From assembly GCA_032654645.1 (NCBI GenBank), contig JAULAW010000005.1, positions 372,001 to 436,000 of the forward strand: 64,000 nt of DNA, in the 5' to 3' direction. This stretch comes from CAITJF01 sp032654645 (GTDB lineage: Bacteria > Pseudomonadota > Gammaproteobacteria > Burkholderiales > Gallionellaceae). The notes under the pieces were generated by a model. The model made no database searches. It saw only the letters and a list, made by a program, of their open reading frames with translations, and was not told the origin of the DNA. This document shows, piece by piece, positions 16,334 to 25,309 of the stretch. The first letter of the stretch is position 1; every line of letters begins with the position of its first letter. The position numbers were made by a program, and so were the translations under genes.

Positions 16334-17719
16334 ATGAAAGGATTGCAGGTATTCAACGATAGGGCGGCCGGTATCGATGTGGGCAGCGAGAGCTTGCACA
16401 CCTCGATTGCCGGTGATGCGCCCAAGGTCTTTGGCACCATGACCGCAGACCTGTACGCTTTGCGCGATCATCTTGTCGCCAGCGGCGTTAAAACGGTCGC
16501 GATGGAAGCGACAGGCATTTACTGGCTGTGCGTGTACGAGGTGCTCGAAGCGGTCATGGTCAATGGCCGCCACGTGCAGAATGTGCCTGGCCGCAAGACC
16601 GACATGGCCGACTGCCAGTGGCTGGCCACCTTGCACGCGCATGGCCTGCTGCGTGCGGGGTTCGTCCCGGAAGCCGACATCCGGCGCTTGCAGGATTACA
16701 TGCGGCTGCGCGCCGACCACATCGGCATGGCGACCCAGCATGTGCAGCACATGCAAAAGGCGCTGGACCGGATGAATATCAAAGTTCACGAGGTCATCAG
16801 CTCGCTGGCCGGCGTGAGCGGCCTGGCCATAGTGCGCGCCATTGTGGGCGGCGAGCGCGATACCGAAACGTTGTTGGCCTTGTGTGATGTGCAGATTCGC
16901 AAGGCTAAAGCCGGACGTATGCGCGCCGCGTTGCAAGGCTCGTGGCGCGAAGAACATCTGTTTGCGCTGTCGCAGGCACTGTCGGGCTGGGATTTTTATC
17001 AGGCGCAGATCGCCCAGTGCGATGCGCGTGTCGAGCAGGCGTTGCGCGCACGTAGCGCGCAGGATAACGGCGCCAGCGACGACGGCAGTGGCAGCAAACA
17101 TAGCCCGGCAGGGTTCGACACCTGCTCCGACAACAGGGTTGCCCCGATACAGAAGGTTGGCATCAAGAAAAAATCCGTGAAAGCAGCCAGCCAGAATGCG
17201 CCGCGTATTGCGGATATGCATCCGCTGGTTGTAGCGCTCAATGGTGGCCGTGATGCGAGCGTATTGCCGGGTTTGACGGACTACTCGATTCTGCAATTGG
17301 CCAGCGAAGTCGGCACTGATTTGGCACGCTGGCCATCGGCCAAACACTTCACCGCGTGGCTGGGGCTGGCTCCAGGAGCACATCAAAGCGGCAAGCGGCG
17401 CGGACGCCAGGCGCGCCAACGCAACCGTGCTGGCCGGGTATTTTGCACGGTGGCACGCTCTTTGGCCAACAGCACCGACAAGGCGCTCGGCGGCTTCTAC
17501 CGGCGCATCCGCGCACGCCGGGGCGGGCTGCTCGCCAACCAGGCGCTGGCGCGAAAAATCGCTACGTTGTACTGGAATGTAATGGTCAAAGGTATTCAAT
17601 TTGTTGAAAAGGGCCTCACTTATTATGAGCAAAAATTTGCCCAAACCGAACAACGTTTACTGCGAAAGCTGGCATCGAAGCATAATCTGGTGCTCACACC
17701 AAACCCATTGCCTGCTTGA
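16334..17719 (+). CDS. IS110-family transposase
   Basis: A complete 461-residue recombinase. The N-terminal RuvC-like domain carries the DEDD set: Asp in AAGIDVGSES, Glu in VAMEATGIYW and the DxxD in RKTDMADCQWL. The C-terminal transposase domain has LPGLTDYSILQLASEVGTD and FTAWLGLAPGAHQSGKR, where the serine nucleophile of this family lies. ACAAGGAGCTGAC provides a strong ribosome site. A Ser/Gly/Asn-rich segment near residues 240-280 makes it somewhat longer than many relatives. Confidence 0.93.
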   Translation: MKGLQVFNDRAAGIDVGSESLHTSIAGDAPKVFGTMTADLYALRDHLVASGVKTVAMEATGIYWLCVYEVLEAVMVNGRHVQNVPGRKTDMADCQWLATLHAHGLLRAGFVPEADIRRLQDYMRLRADHIGMATQHVQHMQKALDRMNIKVHEVISSLAGVSGLAIVRAIVGGERDTETLLALCDVQIRKAKAGRMRAALQGSWREEHLFALSQALSGWDFYQAQIAQCDARVEQALRARSAQDNGASDDGSGSKHSPAGFDTCSDNRVAPIQKVGIKKKSVKAASQNAPRIADMHPLVVALNGGRDASVLPGLTDYSILQLASEVGTDLARWPSAKHFTAWLGLAPGAHQSGKRRGRQARQRNRAGRVFCTVARSLANSTDKALGGFYRRIRARRGGLLANQALARKIATLYWNVMVKGIQFVEKGLTYYEQKFAQTEQRLLRKLASKHNLVLTPNPLPA

Positions 17720-17725
17720 GGTTCA

Positions 17726-17974
17726 TGGGTAGGGGTTGGGGAGAGGGAGAAGCTGCGCCCATATTGCTTCCCCTGTAAATTGCATGTTCTCAACTGAGGA
17801 ATTTTGGTTCATTGACACTTCATACGCTCAGGCAATTGAAACGCAATGCCCGTTTTGTTGTCGCATTGTCAACCCGATCAGAATTGCAGCGTTGTTTCTA
17901 CTGTCTGAGCCCGCCAAGTCTAAGCTACACCACTCCAGGAGAATTCTCCTGGCTACCTGAACCAGGAGATGACC
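17726..17974. other. Intergenic: right part of repeat D and an upstream region
   Basis: The first 25 bases complete repeat D. The rest holds no recognised gene. CTCCAGGAGAATTCTCCTGG near 17934-17953 is a perfect inverted repeat (CCAGGAGAATTCTCCTGG) just before the next gene and could be a regulator site or an mRNA hairpin. Confidence 0.45.
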
Positions 17975-19900
17975 ATGCTTTCATTGCACAGAATTGCCGC
18001 TACGCTATCCGTCTTGTTGCTCATGTCCATGCATGGCTTGACCGCCTTCGCCCAGGAAGACGACTTGAAGGCGGCGGTTCCCCCGCTGCGTCTGAGTTAT
18101 ATCGAAGGGGATGTCTCATTCTGGCGCCAAGGCGCCGAGGACTGGGTGGAAGCGCGATTAAACACCCCGCTTGCCGCAGGCGATGAACTCTTTATTGAAA
18201 GGGACAGCGACCTTGAACTCCAGATGGGCAGCAGCGCTTTTGTCCGGGCAGACGATGATACGCATCTTACCCTCGTCAATCAGGCATCTGATTTTATCCA
18301 GTTCAAAATCACTTCTGGCAGCGTGTCCTTCGACCTGCGTTCTCTTCCTTCAGGATATACAGTTGAAGTGGACACCCCGAATGCGGTGTTCACCATCGAC
18401 AGCGTCGGCTATTACCGTGTGGACACAAATGGCGATGTGAACTTTATCACCCGACGCGGAGGCCGCGCCAGGATGGTTCTTGCGGGCGGACAGACCATGA
18501 GCATTCACCCTTCGGAAGAAATAGTGGTGGAGGGTAGCAGCATGGCCCAGGCAAAAACCTACATTGCGCCGGAGCCTGACAAGTGGGACTGGTGGAACTT
18601 CGACCGCTCGGACAGTTTGCTGGACACGGCCAGCGAGAGGTATCTCCCCCCCGGAATCTCGGGCGCCTCCGAACTGGATCACTATGGTAACTGGCGTGTC
18701 ATGGAAGATTACGGCCCGGTCTGGGTGCCCGACAATACCCCGCCTGATTGGGTGCCCTATAGCACCGGGAGGTGGGTGTGGGATCCCTACTACCAGTGGA
18801 CTTGGGTCGACGACGCGCCGTGGGGGTGGGCGCCATTCCATTATGGGCGCTGGGTTTACCTGAGCGGTTACTGGGCATGGGCGCCAGGCCCAATGGTAAG
18901 GCACCCGGTGTATGCGCCGGCCATGGTGGCGTTTTTTGATGTCGAGCCGCATCTCTCGGTCGGTATCGGCATCGGCGGAGCAGGGGTGGGATGGGTTGCG
19001 CTCAGTTGGGGCGAGCCCCTGACTCCATGGTGGGGGCGGCCCGGTTATATCGGCAGACACACGTGGGACGGTTGGGGCGGCCCGCGAGTGGTTAATAACA
19101 TAGTCATCAGAAACGACACACACATCAATCCGAGAAACATCCATTATCACAACAGCCGCGTAAACCATGCCGTTGTCGCCACCCCACGGGAACACTTCGG
19201 CAGAGGCCACGTGCGCGACAAGCATGTGCAAATATCACAACCACGGGATCTCAGACATTTCCAGGGTGCCCTTCCGGTGAGGCCTGATGCGGCGAGCCTG
19301 GTGGCGGGTGACCGCAGAGGCATGCGCCCACCCGAAAGCATGCTGTCGCGGCAAGTGCTGACAACGCGCCCGCACCGTGAGCCAAGGTTGCCATGGCGAG
19401 CTGATGAGGCAAGGAAAGATACAAGGGCTCCCGCCGGGCAACGCTTCGTACCAATCATCAAGCACCCATCCAAGGATATGCGGCGCCCGGAATTCGGGGA
19501 TCAAACCGGGGCAGAACGTCCACGTCCTCCCCTGCCGCCGCGTTTCGAGGAAAGGCGGCGCGAAGTTGATCCAGCCATACCCGGCAGCACGATACGGGAT
19601 AACGCCGAAGCCGGGCGGGTTGAACCCAGGGTGCCCCATTCACCCCCCCCTGAATCGGCAAACCAGCCGCGCGCCCAGGAACGGAGAATGAATCACATAA
19701 CACCGGAGCCCCGCAGGGGCGAAGCGGCACCAGCCGAGCCACGCACTACTCCCGAAGAAGCCCATCAGCGTGGGCAAGTGGAACACGAACGTGCAAACCT
19801 GCCTGGCAAGCCCGCCAACCGCGTGTACCGCGATAAAAATCGCGACAAAAATAAGGAAAAAAACAAGTCACAGCACTCGCAGCAAAGGCGTGATAACTAA
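17975..19900 (+). CDS. Secreted FecR/DUF6600-type envelope protein
   Basis: About 641 residues. A signal peptide (LSLHRIAATLSVLLLMSMHGLTAFAQ) is followed by a FecR-like beta domain (about 35-200; SYIEGDVSFWRQG, LQMGSSAFVRADDDTHL). Next is a Trp/Tyr/Gly-rich DUF6600 region (about 230-370) with repeats such as YYQWTWVDDAPWGWAPFHYG and YWAWAPGP. The last 230 residues are Pro/Arg-rich, low complexity and end in basic K/N/D repeats. The ATG at 17975 has AGGAG seven bases upstream and is preferred over 17969. Probably a periplasmic or surface protein; its job is unknown. Confidence 0.75.
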   Translation: MLSLHRIAATLSVLLLMSMHGLTAFAQEDDLKAAVPPLRLSYIEGDVSFWRQGAEDWVEARLNTPLAAGDELFIERDSDLELQMGSSAFVRADDDTHLTLVNQASDFIQFKITSGSVSFDLRSLPSGYTVEVDTPNAVFTIDSVGYYRVDTNGDVNFITRRGGRARMVLAGGQTMSIHPSEEIVVEGSSMAQAKTYIAPEPDKWDWWNFDRSDSLLDTASERYLPPGISGASELDHYGNWRVMEDYGPVWVPDNTPPDWVPYSTGRWVWDPYYQWTWVDDAPWGWAPFHYGRWVYLSGYWAWAPGPMVRHPVYAPAMVAFFDVEPHLSVGIGIGGAGVGWVALSWGEPLTPWWGRPGYIGRHTWDGWGGPRVVNNIVIRNDTHINPRNIHYHNSRVNHAVVATPREHFGRGHVRDKHVQISQPRDLRHFQGALPVRPDAASLVAGDRRGMRPPESMLSRQVLTTRPHREPRLPWRADEARKDTRAPAGQRFVPIIKHPSKDMRRPEFGDQTGAERPRPPLPPRFEERRREVDPAIPGSTIRDNAEAGRVEPRVPHSPPPESANQPRAQERRMNHITPEPRRGEAAPAEPRTTPEEAHQRGQVEHERANLPGKPANRVYRDKNRDKNKEKNKSQHSQQRRDN

Positions 19901-20233
19901 AGTAACGAGTGCTTCAGCAAATCCATGGCTGCATGGTGCGCTCATTGGTGCATCCCATGCAGCCATTAACTTTGGCTCTTACAACCCATCACTCATCTGT
20001 GTCCGGAGAAGCCCATTTACCACAAAACATAGGGTGCAATGAGCATGCGAATTGCACCATTGATTTCGTCAACACAACCGGTGCAATTCCATTGCGCTGT
20101 CGTTGGAAAATAATTCGAACCCCTTTAATCGGCCCCTTTAATTCTTTCTTTAAATCCTTTAATTCCGGCCCCTTTAATCCCATGCTATGGCAGTCGGAAA
20201 TTGTCAACCTAGTTGTCGCCTGACTGATTGCTT
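19901..20233. other. Intergenic region with repeat B-like sequence and tandem CCCCTTTAAT units
   Basis: Bases 19985-20025 resemble the last codons of the gene ending at 23174. Bases 20029-20095 are a B-like repeat (GCGAATTGCACCATTG...CCGGTGCAATTCC). Between 20110 and 20185 the unit CCCCTTTAATC/T occurs three times with variants. No gene is supported. Confidence 0.5.
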
Positions 20234-20947
20234 TTATGCTGCCATTTTGAGCGCTATTTCACCTTCCACTTTCCCATCTTTTTCGGCGATGTGCTGAGCC
20301 GGATTCAGATGCACAACGAGAACGGGCTGCCAGTTTCGGATGGCACCGCTCCAGCGCTCAGGCCGCCTGTTCTTTGCCGCTTCGTAGACGATGGTGCGCT
20401 TCTCCAATAATGCCGTGTCGAGGCCGGCATGGCGCTCTGCCGGGGTCACAAAGTTGATGGCACTGTGCCGGTGTTCCTCGTTGTACCATTGCACAAACAC
20501 GCCAACCCATTGCCTTGCAGCGAGCAGATTTTCAAACGCCTGACGCGGGTACGCCGGTCTATATTTCAAGGTTTTGAACAGTGATTCCGAGTACGGGTTA
20601 TCGTTGCTGACCGCCGGGCGACTAAACGAGGGCGCAACACCCAGCGCTTGCAAGGTGGCCAGCATGGTGGCACCTTTCATCGGGCTGCCGTTGTCGGAAT
20701 GCAACACCACCTGGTTGGGCGCAATGGCTTCCCGCGCACAAATATCGCGCATGACTTCGCCCGCCAGCTCACTGCTTTCCGCATCGTAAACCTGCCAGCC
20801 GACGATTTTTCGGCTAAAAATGTCCATGAATAAATACGGGTAAAAATAGAGGCCCTTCACCGGTGTCGGCAGGTAGGTGATGTCCCAACTGAACAATTGA
20901 TTGGGCGCGGTGGCACAAAGCGCACGCGGTTTATGTCGCCGTTGCAC
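20234..20947 (-). pseudogene. IS3-family transposase OrfB, 5'-truncated
   Basis: The 237 residues comprise the integrase core of an IS3-type OrfB. The acids are in SWDITYLPTPVKGLYFYP, LHSDNGSPMKG and NPYSESLFKTLKYRP, followed by YNEEHRHSAINFVTPAERH. The usual N-terminal region and OrfA are absent. Upstream sequence changes abruptly to palindromic repeat D at about 20948, so the element was cut there. No terminal repeats could be paired. Confidence 0.85.
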
Positions 20948-20954
20948 GGGGCGT

Positions 20955-21061
20955 TCGCCCCCATCCTAACCTTCCCGTGAAACGCCCTCATCCTAACCTT
21001 CCCCCCGAGGGGGAAGGGACGAACGCCTCCTCCCCCTCGGGGGGAGGATTGAGGAGAGGGT
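20955..21061. repeat. Palindromic repeat D, uninterrupted copy
   Basis: CCCTCATCCTAACCTTCC, then CCCCGAGGGGGAAGGG and CTCCCCCTCGGGGGGAGG, ending GAGGAGAGGG. It gives the pattern expected for the site occupied by IS110 at 16083. Confidence 0.55.
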
Positions 21062-21096
21062 TGGAAGGGGAAGGGGCGACTGCTCTCTCTCACTTT

Positions 21097-21161
21097 GGGA
21101 TAACCAGCGACTTGGCTGGCGTAGTTGGGCAGCCTGGTCGAATGGCTAGTAGTTTCATCAG
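21097..21161 (-). repeat. Dispersed repeat A, copy 2
   Basis: On the minus strand it reads CTGATGAAACTACTAGCCAT, then TCGACCAGGCTGCCCAACTA and CAGCCAAGTCGCTGGTTATC. Related copies are at 1501-1680 (split), 44519-44596 and 60637-60699. Confidence 0.6.
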
Positions 21162-21276
21162 AGAGTTGGGGAGAGCCCTTGAAGGAGGAGGAGCGCCCGC
21201 GCCACCTTGCCTGTGAATGGTTCAGATGCATATTGCCTTTGGGGTTAACGGGGCCGTGCTCAAATTTATCGTGGAG

Positions 21277-21528
21277 CTAGCCGGCGCGCGCTGCTTTTGC
21301 GCGCGTCCGTGTTGAGCGCCGGGTTAGGCCGGAGGCAGAACGGGCGACTTCAACAAGAGAATTTAGCGCGGCATTTACCGCTTCGTTGCTGGGGAAAATT
21401 TTTGACAATTCGGGTGTAAGCAACACCAAGTTGCTGCCTTTTTTGAACTCGGCGTAATGCTTTCCGCGCACGCCTTTTCCAATATCCTCACGCCGATATT
21501 CGGCACGTATTTCATCAACCTTCTTCAT
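21277..21528 (-). CDS. Putative antitoxin partner of BrnT-like toxin
   Basis: An 83-residue protein, MKKVDEIRAEYRREDIGKGVRGKHYAEF, with middle VLLTPELSKIFPSNEAVNAALNSLVEVAR and a basic tail. The arrangement of a short strand (NLVLLTPELSKIF) and helices fits a DNA-binding antitoxin, but it is not a standard BrnA. It starts at 21528 behind AAAGGAAAATAT and overlaps the end of the toxin gene by 14 bases, which supports a paired function. Confidence 0.65.
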   Translation of the reverse strand: MKKVDEIRAEYRREDIGKGVRGKHYAEFKKGSNLVLLTPELSKIFPSNEAVNAALNSLVEVARSASGLTRRSTRTRAKAARAG

Positions 21529-21787
21529 ATATTTTCCTTTCATGCTTTGTGGCAAGTCGCGCACTGATTATCCGGTACTTTCCGCGACGGTGGGTATAGA
21601 TCACTGCAAGAACTCGACTCATCTGCGACAGGCCAAACATAAGCCAGCGTTCTTCGCCGATAGAGTGATCAGGGTCAGCAAAGGTATAGGACATCTGATC
21701 GCCAAAAACTGACGCAGCTTCCTCAAAGCCAACATTGTGCTTTTTCAGATTGCGCGCGGCCTTTGCCGGGTCGTTATCAAATTCCAT
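21515..21787 (-). CDS. BrnT-family toxin
   Basis: A 90-residue protein, MEFDNDPAKAARNLKKHNVGFEEAASVFGD, the characteristic BrnT opening with its W/F-D-x-x-K-A-x-x-N-x-x-K-H pattern. It continues FADPDHSIGEERWLMFGLS and VIYTHRRGKYRIISARLATKHERKIYEE, which contains the Arg and ARxAx3E-type motif of the family. BrnT is a ribonuclease toxin related to RelE. The toxin gene comes first, as in brnTA loci. Confidence 0.88.
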   Translation of the reverse strand: MEFDNDPAKAARNLKKHNVGFEEAASVFGDQMSYTFADPDHSIGEERWLMFGLSQMSRVLAVIYTHRRGKYRIISARLATKHERKIYEEG

Positions 21788-21841
21788 GGTGCGCCATTTT
21801 ATCAGGTGTGAGACAGGCGCACCTAATGTGTACGAGGCCTA

Positions 21842-23088
21842 GTAGTTCGTTCCGGTAAAATACTTACAGATTGATATATAATTGCCATGGCTCTTATACA
21901 ACTCTTAGCGGGGGTGATCATGGCGGGCAAGACGAAACGTGCTGCACTGGTATTGACGGAGGATCAGAGGACGATGTTGAAGGAACTGTCCAGATCGAGA
22001 ACAGCGTCGGCGCGCGAGATTGAACGCGCCAAGGTGCTGATCGGCTACGCCGATGGTATCTCGATTGTTGGCCTGCAACGGCAGACCGGGGGCAGTCGCC
22101 CGACTATCTACAAATGCATCGACAAGGCACTGGCGGCGGGCGTGCAGATGGGGTTGAAGGACGCTTACCACCGCCCGCACGAACCGGAAATCAGCAATGA
22201 AGCCCGCGCTTGGGTAGCGAGCATCGCCTGCACCAAGCCCAAGGATAACGGTTTAGCTGCGGAGCTGTGGACAATATCCGGCTTGGCCAGCTTTGTATCC
22301 GAACACGCCGGGTCTGCGGGCTTTCCCCGGCTGGCGCACGCGGGCAAGAGCACCGTATGGCGCATTCTCGACGAGAACGAAATCAAGCCCCACAAGATCC
22401 GTTACTATTTAGAAAAACGTGATCCAGAGTTTGACCGCAAGATGCAGGAAGTCTTGCTGGTTTACCGGGATGTTTCGATCTACCGCGAAGGTGCTGTTCA
22501 TGATGGGCGACCCGAGCCCATCTATACTGTCAGCGTCGATGAAAAACCCGGGGTTCAGGCTATCGGGCTAACCGCTCCCGACCTGCCGCCCGTTCCCGGA
22601 AAACACTCAGCCATTGGGCGAGATTACGAATATATCCGCCATGGAACCGTATCGATCCTGGCCGGAATTGATCTGCACTCGGGCCATATTTTCGCCAACG
22701 TGGAAGATCGCCACCGTAGCGTTGAGTTCATCGCGTTACTCAAACGGCTTGACGAGCACTACCCGCCCGAGGCAATCATCCGCGTGGTGCTGGATAATCA
22801 TTCGGCACACATCTCGAAAGAAACGTTAGCCTATCTTGCAACTCGACCAGGGCGCTTCGAGTATGTTCATACGCCCAAACATGGCTCTTGGCTTAATCTG
22901 ATAGAGTGTGCCTTCTCGAAGATGTCCAGAACCTTCCTGCGCCACATCCGGGTAAACTCCATTGATGAGTTGAAGGCACGAATCATGAAGGGCATTGACG
23001 AGATCAACGCCTCACCCGTCGTGTTCCGCTGGAACAAGTTTGACCTTGGGGTGGCTTAATGTGTAAATATTTTACCGGAACGCACTAC
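21842..23088. mobile_element. IS630-family insertion sequence, 1247 bp
   Basis: The terminal repeats are GTAGTTCGTTCCGGTAAAAT on the left and GTAGTGCGTTCCGGTAAAAT inverted on the right, continuing ACTTACA and ATTTACA. TA lies directly outside each end (21840-21841 and 23089-23090), the duplication expected for the Tc1/mariner-related IS630 family. It contains one complete transposase. Confidence 0.88.
21887..23059 (+). CDS. IS630-family transposase
   Basis: A complete protein of up to 390 residues. An N-terminal helix-turn-helix region (TASAREIERAKVLIGYADGISIVGLQRQTGGSRPTIYK) is followed by the catalytic domain with Asp in YTVSVDEKPGVQAI, Asp in RVVLDNHSAHIS and Glu in GSWLNLIECAFSKMSR. ATG 21887 or ATG 21920 (MAGKTKRAALVLT) may be the start. 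Single-frame and intact. Confidence 0.92.
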   Translation: MALIQLLAGVIMAGKTKRAALVLTEDQRTMLKELSRSRTASAREIERAKVLIGYADGISIVGLQRQTGGSRPTIYKCIDKALAAGVQMGLKDAYHRPHEPEISNEARAWVASIACTKPKDNGLAAELWTISGLASFVSEHAGSAGFPRLAHAGKSTVWRILDENEIKPHKIRYYLEKRDPEFDRKMQEVLLVYRDVSIYREGAVHDGRPEPIYTVSVDEKPGVQAIGLTAPDLPPVPGKHSAIGRDYEYIRHGTVSILAGIDLHSGHIFANVEDRHRSVEFIALLKRLDEHYPPEAIIRVVLDNHSAHISKETLAYLATRPGRFEYVHTPKHGSWLNLIECAFSKMSRTFLRHIRVNSIDELKARIMKGIDEINASPVVFRWNKFDLGVA

Positions 23089-23091
23089 TAG

Positions 23092-23152
23092 TATGAACTT
23101 GCGAATTGCACCACTGCTTTCGTCAACACATCCGGTGCGATTCCATTGCACC
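23092..23152 (+). repeat. Repeat B-like segment beside IS630
   Basis: GCGAATTGCACCACTGCTTT, CGTCAACACATCCGGTGCGA and TTCCATTGCACCC match 20047-20095 closely (CACAACCGGTGCAATTCCATTGC). Confidence 0.5.
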
Positions 23153-23173
23153 CGCGAACTTACCCCCCAACAC

Positions 23174-25309
23174 TCATCTGTGCCCGAAGACTCCCATATA
23201 CCACAAGCCAGCCAGCGCACTGATGATCGCAACAGCCAGCACATAATACGGCCACACCAGTTTTTTATCGGCAAACGGGTCGGCCAGCGAGCGGTGTGTG
23301 CCTTCAGGCAACTCGGCCAATCGGGTCAAGGAAGTGCCAAATGGAATATTGATACGCACCCTGGCGTTGATCGCCCATCCGCTGGCGTCCAGTATCGGCC
23401 CAAGGTTGCGCTTCTTCAACTTGAACCAGGCCATCACCATGGCCGGACCGGAAACCAGCAGCATCAGGCCAATCACCGCGAGCGGCATTTGCCAGAGTTT
23501 CAATCCCAATAAGCCGCTGACTATCGAAGCGAGAATGCCGCCGATGGCGCCGACGGCCAAACCTATGGCCGCAAAAATACCGGCGAACTTGCCCACATCA
23601 AAAGGCGGCTTGGGCGGCGCGGCGGGCGTCTCGGCCACGGATTTGCTGCTATCCACCACCGCCTTGAGCATTTTGTCTTCCACCGAGCTGGCCTTTGAGG
23701 CGGCCAGTTTTTGCGTCTGCTCGCTGATCATCTTGGTCAGCTTTTTGTACGGCGACCAGAACGCCTGGCGGATGCTGATCGGGTGATCGATGATGCGCAC
23801 GATGCTGGCATCCCAGTCATTGCCTTTTCGATCATAAAAAATACCGTTGCGGCCAACCATCAGGAAATCCGAGTCACCCGCAGTAAATGCGGCGGCAATG
23901 CTCATTTTTTCCTTGCCACCGTTGCGTGTGCAATCGCAATACACCAGATACAAACCGCTCATGCCGGCAAACGCTGCGTGTTTGCTGGCATCCTCAACCT
24001 TGACGCACAATTCGCAACTGCGCCCGTCCAGATATAGTGTACCGACTTGGAATATCGCCTTGTCCTTGCCGGTGTAGAAATTGCGGAACGATACGAAATT
24101 GTTCACCAGTTTGAACAAGTCGCGGTTGTAGCGCAGCAGTTTTTCCACCGAGCGGGTCGCCTTCACATCGGCCTCGACCGCCTTGTCCTGCGCGATCAAG
24201 CCACCGATTGCCGCCCGGTGCCCGCTGCCGAGAATCTCGCGCACGCGCGCGATGCCGAGCTGCTCGACACTGTTTGCAGGCTTGTCCGCCTGCCACGCTT
24301 CAAACGCCGCAAATCTGGCGCACAGCGCAGCCCACTCCGGTGCGCTCAGGCTTTCTTTTTTGCCGAACAGAGGCATGGCAACTTGCTCGCGCAAGGCTTC
24401 CACTTTGGCCTGCCAGGCAGGATTTATCCCGGAGACTAAGGGCAATGGCTTGTTTGCTTCCACTGTCGCCAGCGGAAAATTCGCCACATCGTTGCTCTGT
24501 GCCGACAAACTTTGTGCGGCGAGAAGCTGGTAATCTTCGGCGGAGCGGCTCAGCGGCACGGCTGCGCGCGCGTCGTACGCCGCCAATTGGCAACGTGTAA
24601 AGTAGTCGCTGATCTTGTCCTTGACGGCGTGAAAAGCATCCGCCGCCGCTTGGGTTTGCCCGCCCAAAAACTGGATGGCCGCATCGCCCTCGCCCCTGGT
24701 ATGCCAGTCTGAATACACGGAGGCCTCGGAAAAAAATTTGTCGGCGATGTCCTGATTGATGCCCATCTCACCGCTCAAATCCGCCACCGAACCGGCACAC
24801 TTGATGATGTCCTCAACCGTTGCACGCAATCCTGCGTCTCGAATCTGCCCGGCGCAAATCACCCCGTCGCCATTGAATTCCAGTCCCGCCACAAACTTCC
24901 CGATGTCAGCCATATCCGCCAGGGAAATCTCTGCCGCATCAGCCCTGCCCAGGCTTTTCAGGATATGCCGCGCGGAAGCCAGCACCTGTTTACCCTCTTC
25001 GCTGCTGTCGTCTATGTCGGACAAAGCCAGACTATCCGAACCCTTGACCAGCAGATCTGCGTCCTTCAGCAGCCTGCCCGCCCATGCGATGGCCGCCAGC
25101 ACCTCGTTGGCGCGCACATGGCCATCCGCATCACCATCGATCAAATCGAGCGTCCCGGTGTCGAACTCGATGCCGCGCGTCGGGCAACTCAGGGCCACCC
25201 ACAGCTTTTGATCCAGCTCCTTCAGGGCCAGCAGATCGGCGCCGCTATCAAGCTGCACCTGATCAAAACCGCCCGCGCGAAAAAATTTCCATGTATGCGA
25301 AGAAGACAT
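23174..25309 (-). CDS. Large membrane protein with EF-hand-like loop
   Basis: A 711-residue protein from MSSSHTWKFFRAGG. Around residue 58, DGDADGHVRANE fits the calcium-binding EF-hand loop, and a weaker second loop NGDGVICAGQ lies near 160. The long middle part is soluble and alpha-rich. Three hydrophobic helices follow a Pro-rich linker (AAPPKPPF): FAGIFAAIGLAVGAIGG, MPLAVIGLMLLVSGPAMVMA and YYVLAVAIISALAGLWYM. I do not recognise a named family. The start at 25309 is preferred over one at 25345 because homologous-looking sequence begins there and AAAGAAAG precedes it. It is flanked by IS630. Confidence 0.75.
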   Translation of the reverse strand: MSSSHTWKFFRAGGFDQVQLDSGADLLALKELDQKLWVALSCPTRGIEFDTGTLDLIDGDADGHVRANEVLAAIAWAGRLLKDADLLVKGSDSLALSDIDDSSEEGKQVLASARHILKSLGRADAAEISLADMADIGKFVAGLEFNGDGVICAGQIRDAGLRATVEDIIKCAGSVADLSGEMGINQDIADKFFSEASVYSDWHTRGEGDAAIQFLGGQTQAAADAFHAVKDKISDYFTRCQLAAYDARAAVPLSRSAEDYQLLAAQSLSAQSNDVANFPLATVEANKPLPLVSGINPAWQAKVEALREQVAMPLFGKKESLSAPEWAALCARFAAFEAWQADKPANSVEQLGIARVREILGSGHRAAIGGLIAQDKAVEADVKATRSVEKLLRYNRDLFKLVNNFVSFRNFYTGKDKAIFQVGTLYLDGRSCELCVKVEDASKHAAFAGMSGLYLVYCDCTRNGGKEKMSIAAAFTAGDSDFLMVGRNGIFYDRKGNDWDASIVRIIDHPISIRQAFWSPYKKLTKMISEQTQKLAASKASSVEDKMLKAVVDSSKSVAETPAAPPKPPFDVGKFAGIFAAIGLAVGAIGGILASIVSGLLGLKLWQMPLAVIGLMLLVSGPAMVMAWFKLKKRNLGPILDASGWAINARVRINIPFGTSLTRLAELPEGTHRSLADPFADKKLVWPYYVLAVAIISALAGLWYMGVFGHR

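Larger units (their letters stand above)
16083..17725 (+). mobile_element. IS110-family insertion sequence inside a palindromic repeat
   Basis: The extent is inferred from the split repeat D on each side, so the ends are good to a few bases only. There are about 250 non-coding bases before the transposase and only a few after it, the layout of the IS110 subgroup. No terminal inverted repeats are seen, as expected for this family. Confidence 0.6.
20948..21276. other. Intergenic repeats D and A
   Basis: An uninterrupted copy of palindromic repeat D occupies about 20955-21061 and a copy of repeat A (minus orientation) occupies 21097-21161. The rest holds no recognised gene. Confidence 0.55.

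Noticed and set aside
16146..16337. 63-codon frame in the left end of IS110
   Set aside because: It lies where a non-coding RNA is expected for this family and has no family likeness.
16022..17653. 543-codon open frame on the minus strand opposite the IS110 transposase
   Set aside because: It mirrors the full length of a well-supported transposase, has no recognisable motif and a composition typical of GC-rich antisense frames.
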